Of a DNA stretch of 11,256 nt, positions 5,413-11,256 are shown in pieces. The translations under genes and the position numbers were made by a program. The DNA is from Candidatus Latescibacterota bacterium (GTDB taxonomy: Bacteria; Latescibacterota; MVCY01). Position 1 is the stretch's first letter, and each line of letters begins with the position of its first letter. Below the pieces are notes generated by a model. The model was not told the DNA's origin. It ran no database searches and saw only the letters and a list, made by a program, of their open reading frames with translations. The DNA lies in the NCBI GenBank assembly GCA_030640765.1, contig DAOWIT010000038.1, positions 1 to 11,256 of the forward strand. The letters are read 5' to 3'.

Positions 5413-7329
5413 ATGTTCACTGTCGCTTTCCCGGACGGGACTCGAAAGCAGTACCCTGCGGGGATTAGTTTATTGGAAATAGCTAAACAGGCTGGCAATC
5501 CGGGGTCAACCGAGACAATCCTGGCAGCCAAAGTAGATGGAGGCATCGTGGATCTGTCCGCTCAGGTTGACTCAGATTGTCAGTTAAAGTGGTTCACCTT
5601 TGCCGAGCCGGAGGGTAAGACTGTCTACTGGCACAGCACTGCCCACATTATGGCCCAGGCGGTGAAACAACTGTTTCCAGAGGCAAAGCTGGGTATCGGC
5701 CCCGCCATTGAAAATGGCTTTTATTACGACTTTGACCTGAGAGGAGGTTTTTCGCCCGAAGATTTAGAGAAAATCGGACAGAAGGTGCACCAGATTATCC
5801 AGGAAGACCTGCCTTTCAGCCGACAGGTAGTTTCAAAGGCAAAGGCCCAAGAACTCTTTTCTCAAAGGGATGAGAATTATAAACTTGAGCTTTTGAAGGA
5901 GATTGACTCAGACCAGGTGAGTCTCTATCAGCAGGGAGAGTTTATCGACCTTTGTCGTGGCCCTCATCTGCCTTCCACCGGCTATGTCAAAACCTTCAAA
6001 CTTCTTAGCACCTCAGGTGCCTACTGGCGGGGAAGCGAACGCAATCCTATGCTTCAGCGCATCTACGGTATCTCCTTCCCCCAACAAGATCAGTTAAAGC
6101 AGTACCTGCACCGCCTGGAGGAGGCACAGAAGAGAGACCACCGCAGACTGGGACAGCTGCTCGATCTGTTCAGCGTGCATGACCAGATAGGTTCAGGCCT
6201 TATCCTCTGGCACCCGAAAGGTGCTGCCATCCGGAACACCGTCGAGACATTCTGGCGAGAGGAACATCAGAAAAGGGGCTACCAGTTAGTCTACACTCCC
6301 CACATCGCCAACGAGAAGATATATCAGGTCAGCGGACATCTTGAGAATTATTCTGAACTTATGTACTCACCGATGGAGATCGACGGGGTGCCTTATCGGG
6401 TGAAGCCGATGAACTGTCCCGGCCATATCTTGATCTACAAAAGCAGACAGCGAAGTTACCGCGATCTTCCCATCAGGTACGCCGAGCTGGGTACTGTCTA
6501 CCGCTACGAAAAATCAGGAGTGCTACATGGAATGCTGCGTGTGCGCGGATTTACCCAGGATGACTCTCACATATTCTGCACTGAGGAGCAGTTGTCCGGG
6601 GAAGTTGTGGGGGTGCTTGAGCTGGTGGAGTTTATGATGAAGGCCTTCGGCTACAGCTACCGGGCATACCTAAGCACCCGACCAGAGAAGTCCATAGGTT
6701 CTGCTCAGGCCTGGGAGAAGTCAACCTCCGCCCTGCAAGGGGTGCTTGAGCAACGGGGGATAGAGTATGAGATAGATCCAGGCGAAGGAGTATTCTATGG
6801 CCCGAAAATCGACATCCAGCTTGAAGACGCCCTGGGCAGAGGATGGCAAGGGCCTACCGTCCAAGTGGATTTCAATCTGCCCGAACGTTTTGAGGTAACT
6901 TATATTGGGGAAGACGGCAAAGAACATCCAGTAGTGATGATTCACCGCACAGTCTTAGGGGCGATGGAACGATTCATCGGAGGATTGATAGAACACTACG
7001 CGGGCGCCTTTCCGGTATGGCTGGCGCCGGTCCAGGTTGTGGTCATTCCTGTGTCTGACAGACAGATGGAATATGCCCAGAAGATCGCCGGTTCCCTCAG
7101 TGCCGATTTAATCAAAGTTGAGGTGGAACAGAGAAATGAGAAAATCGGCCGCAAGATCCGAGACGCAGAGATACAGAAGATTCCCTATATGCTAATTGTA
7201 GGGGAAAAGGAGGTGGAAAATCAGACGGTTGCGGTGAGAAAACGAAGCAAGGGTCATCTGGAAAACCCGAAGTTAGAGCAATTCCGCAGCACCATCCTGG
7301 AGGAGATCCGGACGAGAACGATCGAGTAG
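5413..7329 (+). CDS. thrS: Threonyl-tRNA synthetase
   Basis: The 638-residue product is full length (the E. coli enzyme has 642). It charges tRNA-Thr in the cytosol and clears mischarged Ser-tRNA-Thr. The domains in order are TGS (1-62), the editing domain with H74 and H78 of HSTAH and C181/H185 of CRGPH, the class II catalytic core (about 240-535), and the anticodon-binding domain (about 540-635). The catalytic zinc ligands are C335 (PMNCPGH), H386 (DDSHIF) and H511 (MIHRTV). Motif 2 is seen at YRYEKSG and motif 3 at GAMERF with R520. Nothing essential is missing. A TGAGGAT sequence lies about 9 bases before the ATG. It follows tRNA-Val by 26 bases and precedes infC by 179 bases. I saw no T-box or threonine-tRNA-like operator directly before it. 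Confidence 0.98.
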   Translation: MFTVAFPDGTRKQYPAGISLLEIAKQAGNPGSTETILAAKVDGGIVDLSAQVDSDCQLKWFTFAEPEGKTVYWHSTAHIMAQAVKQLFPEAKLGIGPAIENGFYYDFDLRGGFSPEDLEKIGQKVHQIIQEDLPFSRQVVSKAKAQELFSQRDENYKLELLKEIDSDQVSLYQQGEFIDLCRGPHLPSTGYVKTFKLLSTSGAYWRGSERNPMLQRIYGISFPQQDQLKQYLHRLEEAQKRDHRRLGQLLDLFSVHDQIGSGLILWHPKGAAIRNTVETFWREEHQKRGYQLVYTPHIANEKIYQVSGHLENYSELMYSPMEIDGVPYRVKPMNCPGHILIYKSRQRSYRDLPIRYAELGTVYRYEKSGVLHGMLRVRGFTQDDSHIFCTEEQLSGEVVGVLELVEFMMKAFGYSYRAYLSTRPEKSIGSAQAWEKSTSALQGVLEQRGIEYEIDPGEGVFYGPKIDIQLEDALGRGWQGPTVQVDFNLPERFEVTYIGEDGKEHPVVMIHRTVLGAMERFIGGLIEHYAGAFPVWLAPVQVVVIPVSDRQMEYAQKIAGSLSADLIKVEVEQRNEKIGRKIRDAEIQKIPYMLIVGEKEVENQTVAVRKRSKGHLENPKLEQFRSTILEEIRTRTIE

Positions 7330-7347
7330 TGTCTAAATTTCAAAAAT

Positions 7348-7420
7348 TTGGCAAGCTTGACGGTCTTTGAAGGTTTTGAACTTCGACATTTTTTTAACTT
7401 AAGGCAATTTAGGCAATCTA
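7348..7420 (+). repeat. AT-rich direct repeat, copy 1 (thrS-infC gap)
   Basis: Starting with TTGGCAAGCTTGA and ending in TTAAGGCAATTTAGGCAAT, this stretch aligns along its length with 8795-8873. Shared blocks include TTTGA-GTTTTGAACTTC and TTAAGGCAATTTNGGCAAT. It starts 18 bases after the thrS stop and has no coding frame. The spacer up to infC carries no clear promoter. Confidence 0.65.
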
Positions 7421-7494
7421 CCAGATCTGGCAACTTAGTAGCACAATTTGGGTAGTACAGATTCAGAAGTAGCCAAAGAGAAAAACTAAAAAAT

Positions 7495-7502
7495 GGAGGT
7501 GA
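7495..7502 (+). promoter_or_regulatory. Strong Shine-Dalgarno that decides the infC start
   Basis: GGAGGTGA matches the anti-Shine-Dalgarno tail of 16S rRNA over eight bases. It places the start 4-9 bases downstream, exactly at the tandem ATT ATT (7506-7511), and not at the GTG at 7590. Its last three bases are an in-frame TGA, so infC cannot begin upstream of it. It also lies in a seven-codon frame, ATG 7493 to TAA 7513, which ends on the infC start. Confidence 0.85.
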
Positions 7503-7508
7503 CCGATT

Positions 7509-8015
7509 ATTAAAAAAAGAATACGGATTAACAAACAGATTTCCGCCCCACAGGTAAGGGTAATTGACCAGGAAGGAACACAGATTGGGGTGATAAAGAC
7601 CCAGGATGCTTTGAAGTTAGCTTCAGAACAAGATCTTGACTTAGTTGAGGTTGCGCCGAATGTTACTCCTCCCGTTTGCCGGATAATAGATTACGGCAAG
7701 TTCAAGTATGAAAAGGAGAAGAAGGAGAGGGAAGCGAAAAAGAAACAACATGGATTGCACTTGAAAGAGATAAGAATGCGTCCCAAGATCGATGAGCACG
7801 ATTATCAATTTAAGCTTCGTCATCTAAAGGAATTTATCTCCAAACGCGACCGGGTGAAGGTGAGCATTATCTTTCGAGGGCGAGAGAATGCCCACAAGGA
7901 AGTGGGAGAAAGGCTTATGCAACAGATACTGGCGGATGTAGCCGAATTAGCTTCCATAGATGGATCGGTACGATCGGAGAGAAATACCTTAATGGTGATT
8001 TTGGTGCCCAAATAG
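7509..8015 (+). CDS. infC: Translation initiation factor IF-3, AUU start codon
   Basis: With ATT at 7509 as start the product has 168 residues, normal for IF-3. The N-domain runs from RINKQISAPQVRVID to PPVCRIIDYGKFKYE. A Lys/Glu-rich helical linker (KEKKEREAKKKQ) follows, then the C-domain that binds the 30S platform (KEIRMRPKIDEHDY onward). The first canonical start, GTG at 7590, would delete 27 conserved residues including RINxQI and has no ribosome binding site. No ATG, GTG or TTG lies in frame between the TGA at 7500 and that GTG. ATT at 7506 is equally possible and adds one residue. IF-3 rejects non-canonical starts, so an AUU start gives negative autoregulation, as known for E. coli infC. 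rpmI follows after 19 bases. Confidence 0.93.
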   Translation: MKKRIRINKQISAPQVRVIDQEGTQIGVIKTQDALKLASEQDLDLVEVAPNVTPPVCRIIDYGKFKYEKEKKEREAKKKQHGLHLKEIRMRPKIDEHDYQFKLRHLKEFISKRDRVKVSIIFRGRENAHKEVGERLMQQILADVAELASIDGSVRSERNTLMVILVPK

Positions 8016-8034
8016 ACAGAGAGGATAAGAATCT

Positions 8035-8229
8035 ATGCCGAAGATGAAAACCAATCGAGCAGCAGTCAAAAGATTTAAGACAACGGGAACAGGCAAGATA
8101 AGACGGAGTCGAGCCTTCGGCAGCCACCTGCTGAGCAAGAAGACCTCCCGGCGAAAAAGAGAACTACGGAAGTCCGATTTCGTCAGCTCCTCCGATATGC
8201 AAAAGATAAAAAGACTGGTGAATATTTAG
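8035..8229 (+). CDS. rpmI: Ribosomal protein L35 (bL35)
   Basis: The product is 64 residues, rich in Lys and Arg, and opens with MPKMKTNRAAVKRFKTTGTG, the standard L35 start. KIRRSRAFGSHLLSKKTSRR follows, where the SHLL and K-K-RR pattern is typical. L35 is part of the 50S subunit near the central protuberance. GAGAGGAT lies about ten bases before the ATG. The gene lies 19 bases behind infC, so the pair is almost certainly cotranscribed. The gap to rplT, normally short, is 210 bases here because a repeat has entered it. Confidence 0.97.
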   Translation: MPKMKTNRAAVKRFKTTGTGKIRRSRAFGSHLLSKKTSRRKRELRKSDFVSSSDMQKIKRLVNI

Positions 8230-8264
8230 CCATTGAGGCCCGCACCCAATGTCTCAAAACCTGT

Positions 8265-8390
8265 TTAGTATCTGTCCAGAAATACCCATATTTCTTGTCA
8301 TTCCGGCAATTTTTAAGCCGGAATCTACTTGAGGCCAGCAATGGATTCCCGCTAACGACGTGCGGGAATGACAAACTCGGAAAGATACTA
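8265..8390. mobile_element. MITE-like repeat between rpmI and rplT
   Basis: The ends form a 12-bp inverted pair with one mismatch: TAGTATCTGTCC (8266-8277) and GGAAAGATACTA (8379-8390). Inside is a second inverted pair, TTGTCATTCC (8295-8304) with GGAATGACAA (8365-8374), which encloses two perfect 8-bp hairpins: ATTCCGGC/GCCGGAAT (8300-8307/8317-8324) and ATTCCCGC/GCGGGAAT (8345-8352/8362-8369). GTCATTCC-type palindromes are common dispersed repeats in many bacteria. The element has no coding capacity. No clear target duplication is seen. The left end is a copy of the TTAGYRTCTGTCC motif. Confidence 0.7.
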
Positions 8391-8439
8391 TCTAAGTGCC
8401 GGCTGAACTGGTCACAAGCCAGAAAAAGGAGAATAAACT

Positions 8440-8793
8440 ATGCCAAGAACAACTAACAGTGTAGCCTCCAGAAGGAGGCGAAGGTTGGTATTAAAAGCGG
8501 CCCGGGGCTATTGGGGAGGCAGAAGCAGACTTTATCGGACTGCTCAAGAGGCTGTTAACCGAGCGTTGGCTTATGCCTATAGGGATCGGAAGCGACGCAA
8601 GGGTGATTTCCGTCGTCTCTGGATACTCCGGATCAATGCCGCCGCCAGACTGAATGGAATCTCTTATAGCAAATTGATTTATGGACTAAAAAAAGCTGGA
8701 GTATCTGCCGACCGAAAGATTATGGCTGATCTGGCAATTTCTGACCCTGCCGCCTTCTCGGCCTTGGCGGAAAAGGCGAAGATGCACCTGTAA
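8440..8793 (+). CDS. rplT: Ribosomal protein L20 (bL20)
   Basis: The 117-residue product has the full usual length. Recognisable parts are the [21 protein letters not shown]-terminal extension that threads into 23S r[36 protein letters not shown], and the globular part [17 protein letters not shown]20 is needed early in 50S assembly and in several bacteria represses its own operon by binding mRNA that mimics its rRNA site. No such site can be assigned here by eye. AAAAAGGAG lies about eight bases before the ATG. The repeat element just upstream probably lies within the rpmI-rplT transcript. Confidence 0.97.
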   Translation: MPRTTNSVASRRRRRLVLKAARGYWGGRSRLYRTAQEAVNRALAYAYRDRKRRKGDFRRLWILRINAAARLNGISYSKLIYGLKKAGVSADRKIMADLAISDPAAFSALAEKAKMHL

Positions 8794-8794
8794 C

Positions 8795-8873
8795 TTTGGT
8801 AAACTTGGCAATCTTTGAGAGTTTTGAACTTCAATTTTAGTAATTTTTGAAATTAAGGCAATTTTGGCAATTT
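8795..8873 (+). repeat. AT-rich direct repeat, copy 2 (rplT-pheS gap)
   Basis: This stretch aligns with 7348-7420 in the same orientation. It shares TTTGA-GTTTTGAACTTC in the middle and TTAAGGCAATTTTGGCAAT at the end, with small indels in the AT-rich centre. It begins right after the rplT stop and runs to the pheS ribosome binding site. Together the copies enclose exactly infC-rpmI-rplT. Confidence 0.65.
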
Positions 8874-8882
8874 AGAGGAGAT

Positions 8883-9893
8883 ATGCTCGACAAGATCGCT
8901 CAAATCAAAGACTCAGCAATAAGACAGATCGAAAGCTGTTCTGACATCGATCAGTTGAACCAACTCAAGGTGAAATACCTGGGAAGGAAGGGAGAGCTGA
9001 CCGACATATTGCGTTCCATAGGGAAGCTTTCCGCCCAGGAGCGGCCAGCAGTAGGTAAGCTGGCCGGAGAAGTTAAGGCATTGATCTCTCAAAGGTTGCA
9101 GGAGATCTTCTCTTCCCTGGAGGCAAAACAACAGAGTCCTCAGGAGTTTTTTGACATCACTATGCCTGGTCGGAGACCTTCGGTAGGCAAGAAACACCCT
9201 CTGACTCAACTGATAGATGAGATCGTGAAGATCTTTCACGGAATGGGTTTCTCGGTTGCCGAAGGCCCTGATGTGGAGACTGAATACTACAACTTCGACG
9301 CCTTGAACACCCCTGCTGACCACCCTTCCCGGGATATCCAGGATACCTTTTACTTGGAGAACGGAGAACTGTTGCGAACGCATACCTCTCCGGTACAAAT
9401 CAGGGTGATGGAGAAACAGCGTCCTCCAGTTCGCATTATCGCCCCAGGAAAGTGTTACCGCAGAGATACCCCCGATGCTACCCATTCTCCCAATTTCCAC
9501 CATGTGGAGGGACTCTATGTGGATACAGATGTAACTATGGCCGACCTTAAAGGGACCCTCGTTGTCTTTGCCCAGCAACTGCTCGGCAAAGAGGTGAGAG
9601 TCCGTTTTCGTCCCCATTTTTTCCCTTTCACTGAGCCCAGTGTGGAGTGGGATTTCTCCTGTACTGCCTGTGGAGGAAAGGGGTGCAACCTCTGCAAGGG
9701 CACTGGGTGGATAGAGATATCCGGTGCCGGGATGGTTGACCCAGCAGTCTTCGAGGCCGTCGGTTATGACTCTGAAAAATACTCCGGTTATGCCTTTGGC
9801 ATGGGGGTGGAACGCATAGCCATGGTAAAATACGGTATTAACGATATCCGGCTCTTCTACGAGAACGATCTGCGGTTTATTCAACAATTTTAA
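8883..9893 (+). CDS. pheS: Phenylalanyl-tRNA synthetase alpha subunit
   Basis: The 336-residue product is the catalytic alpha subunit of the alpha2-beta2 enzyme that charges tRNA-Phe. Residues 1-85 are the coiled-coil arm that contacts tRNA. The class II core holds EGPDVETEYYNFDALN near motif 1, GKCYRRDTPDATHSPNFHHV (motif 2, 189-208) and AFGMGVERIAMVKYGI (motif 3, 304-319). A CxxCxxxxCxxC set (C260, C263, C268, C271) looks like a structural metal site and occurs in many bacterial PheS proteins. The ATG at 8883 sits behind AGAGGAG. A TTG at 8847 would add 12 residues that fall in the repeat and match nothing in PheS, so it is rejected. pheT follows only after 381 bases, an unusual gap. Confidence 0.97.
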   Translation: MLDKIAQIKDSAIRQIESCSDIDQLNQLKVKYLGRKGELTDILRSIGKLSAQERPAVGKLAGEVKALISQRLQEIFSSLEAKQQSPQEFFDITMPGRRPSVGKKHPLTQLIDEIVKIFHGMGFSVAEGPDVETEYYNFDALNTPADHPSRDIQDTFYLENGELLRTHTSPVQIRVMEKQRPPVRIIAPGKCYRRDTPDATHSPNFHHVEGLYVDTDVTMADLKGTLVVFAQQLLGKEVRVRFRPHFFPFTEPSVEWDFSCTACGGKGCNLCKGTGWIEISGAGMVDPAVFEAVGYDSEKYSGYAFGMGVERIAMVKYGINDIRLFYENDLRFIQQF

Positions 9894-9973
9894 GTGCAAA
9901 GGATGTGTTCTTTGCGGTGTGTGATTAACCCAGATTGTAAAACGCCGAATGAACACCGAACCAACCGAAAGAA

Positions 9974-10189
9974 GATTGCCTCGTAAAAAGTAGTAAAATC
10001 GTCATTCCGAACCCTTCGCCGCTTGTCATTCTGAGCACTTCACTATCGTTCAGCACAGGCTCCGCGAAGAATCTCATCCTGCTCAGGGCAAGCTCCGTGA
10101 GGAATCTGATGTGTTGATGAATTACAGTAGTTTATCAGATGCTTCGACAAGTTCAGCATGACAAAAAAGAGACTTTTTACGAGTCAATC
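9974..10189. mobile_element. MITE-like element between pheS and pheT
   Basis: The 18-bp ends, GATTGmCTCGTAAAAAGT at 9974-9991 and its reverse complement at 10172-10189, are inverted with a single mismatch; the inner 12 bases are exact. Within lie several GTCATTC-type units: GTCATTCCGA near 10001, TTGTCATTCTGAGC near 10024, and a roughly matching inverted GTTCAGCATGACAA at 10151-10164, so a second repeat appears nested in the first. Tracts such as CTCCGCGAAGAATCT and CTCCGTGAGGAATCT are related direct copies. There is no transposase or other coding frame, so movement would need an enzyme from elsewhere. The rest of the 381-base gap (9894-9973 and 10190-10274) holds nothing I can name. Confidence 0.7.
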
Positions 10190-10274
10190 AAAGAACAATT
10201 CAGTATAATATTCAGTGTCTTTCAGTGTTTAATTTTCCGGCTATAGAAGTAACTGAGGAGAAAGAATTCCCTAG

Positions 10275-11256
10275 ATGAAAGTCTCTTACAACTGGCTAAA
10301 AGAATATGTTTTTTTTGATCTAACACCTTTTCAATTAGCCGAACGGTTGACAATGGCTGGGTTGGAGGTAGAGAGCGTCGAAGAGATCGGCAAACAGTGG
10401 GAGAATGTCAAGGTCGCCAAGGTGCTCTCTAAGCAGAGACATCCTGAATTCGACCACCTTTCCATCTGTCAGGTAGAGTTAGAAGGAGAACGACTCTCTG
10501 TGGTCTGTGGTGCTCCTAATGTGGAACAGGGACAAAAGGTAGCTGTTGTTCCTGTTGGCGCTCGATTACCAGATGGCACTGTCATTAAGAGAAGGAAATT
10601 CAGGGGGATAGAATCACAGGGCATGATCTGCTCTGAAGCAGAATTGGGATTGGGGGAAGATGAAGCCGGGATAATGGTGCTTCCTTCCGATACCCCGGTG
10701 GGGAAACCACTGGCCGAGGTGCTGGGACTGGCCGACTTCCTCCTCGATCTGGAGATCACCCCTAATCGCCCTGACTGGATGAGTGTGATCGGGGTAGCCC
10801 GGGAGATCGGTGCCATAACTGGGAGTAGTCTCAACCGGGTTGACTACAGCCTTAAAGAAGATTCATCCAGAGTAGAAGAATTTGCCTCAGTAGAGATAAA
10901 GGACACCCAGGCCTGTCCCCGATACTCAGCCCGGGTGGTAGCCGACGTTAAGGTCGCTCCCTCACCTCTCTGGCTCAGGAGGAGGTTGGAAAACATAGGT
11001 CTCAGGCCGATTAACAATATTGTTGATGTGACCAACTATGTGTTGTTAGAGTTAGGACACCCACTCCACGCCTTTGACTTAGACAGGGTAAAGGGCCACC
11101 AAATTATAGTCCGGCGGGCCGGGAAGGACGAATCGCTTATCACCCTCGATTCGATCTCCCGCCAGTTGGGAGCGGAGATTTTGGTGATCGCTGATAAAGA
11201 ACGGCCTATTGCCCTGGCAGGAATAATGGGAGGAAGCAACACAGAGGTGTCTGAGA
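10275..11256 (+). CDS. pheT: Phenylalanyl-tRNA synthetase beta subunit, 5' part
   Basis: The frame stays open from the ATG at 10275 to the window edge, 327 codons of a protein usually about 800 long. It begins MKVSYNWLKEYVFFDLTP, the normal PheT start. A tRNA-binding EMAP-like domain (about 40-150: VVCGAPNVEQGQKVAVVPVG, RGIESQGMICSEAELGLGED) follows, and then the B3/B4 editing region (about 205 on, with RPINNIVDVTNYVLLELGHP). The beta subunit binds tRNA-Phe and removes mischarged tyrosine. An in-frame TAG directly precedes the ATG, so the start is fixed. GAGGAG lies 14 bases upstream, a longer spacing than normal. Codons 12-14 contain a run of eight T. The gene is cut only by the end of the window. 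Confidence 0.97.
   Translation, partial: MKVSYNWLKEYVFFDLTPFQLAERLTMAGLEVESVEEIGKQWENVKVAKVLSKQRHPEFDHLSICQVELEGERLSVVCGAPNVEQGQKVAVVPVGARLPDGTVIKRRKFRGIESQGMICSEAELGLGEDEAGIMVLPSDTPVGKPLAEVLGLADFLLDLEITPNRPDWMSVIGVAREIGAITGSSLNRVDYSLKEDSSRVEEFASVEIKDTQACPRYSARVVADVKVAPSPLWLRRRLENIGLRPINNIVDVTNYVLLELGHPLHAFDLDRVKGHQIIVRRAGKDESLITLDSISRQLGAEILVIADKERPIALAGIMGGSNTEVSE

Noticed and set aside
8913-9956. A 347-codon open frame antisense to pheS
   Set aside because: It mirrors the codon structure of pheS, has no recognisable domain and no ribosome binding site. The sense gene is certain.
10204-10209. TATAAT as a promoter for pheT
   Set aside because: The hexamer is perfect but no acceptable -35 lies 15-19 bases upstream, and the region is AT-rich. 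It is kept only as a remark under the element upstream.
10199-10230. Three TTCAGTRT units as a tandem repeat or protein-binding array
   Set aside because: Spacing is irregular, there are only three short units, and chance is a sufficient explanation.

Overview
The window reads as a chromosomal segment of a Gram-negative bacterium with a GC content near 50 per cent. An outer-membrane beta-barrel protein with a signal peptide and a C-terminal Phe shows that the cell has an outer membrane. No sequence here places it in a phylum. The dispersed palindromes and MITE-like repeats, and the mix of housekeeping genes, would fit a little-studied environmental lineage. All supported genes lie on the + strand.

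Left part (1-3122): a small S4-domain RNA-binding protein (RqcP/Hsp15 type) is followed by about 450 bases without a gene. That gap holds a GC-rich hairpin able to fold in two exclusive ways. Next come a 529-residue beta-barrel protein with calcium-binding thrombospondin-type-3-like repeats in one loop, and a ComF-type phosphoribosyltransferase. The ComF start codon overlaps the barrel gene's stop codon.

Middle part (3123-5300): endonuclease V and a HAD-family hydrolase are separated by, and preceded by, palindromic repeats. Upstream of the tRNA gene is a 200-base structured non-coding stretch, flanked by two promoter-like sites that share the 11-mer TTGACAAATAG. It is the best candidate here for an undescribed RNA.

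Right part (5310-11256): tRNA-Val(GAC), thrS, infC, rpmI, rplT, pheS and the 5' part of pheT follow the widespread translation operon order thrS-infC-rpmI-rplT-pheS-pheT. They supply threonyl-tRNA synthetase, initiation factor 3, ribosomal proteins L35 and L20, and both phenylalanyl-tRNA synthetase subunits. infC has no ATG, GTG or TTG near its true N-terminus and appears to start at AUU behind a near-perfect Shine-Dalgarno sequence, as in the E. coli gene.

The operon is unusually loose. A repeat of about 126 bp with inverted ends separates rpmI from rplT. A 216-bp repeat with 18-bp inverted ends separates pheS from pheT. A diverged direct repeat of about 75 bp flanks the infC-rpmI-rplT cassette. 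A short motif, TTAGYRTCTGTCC, recurs in three intergenic regions and looks like the end of one repeat family.
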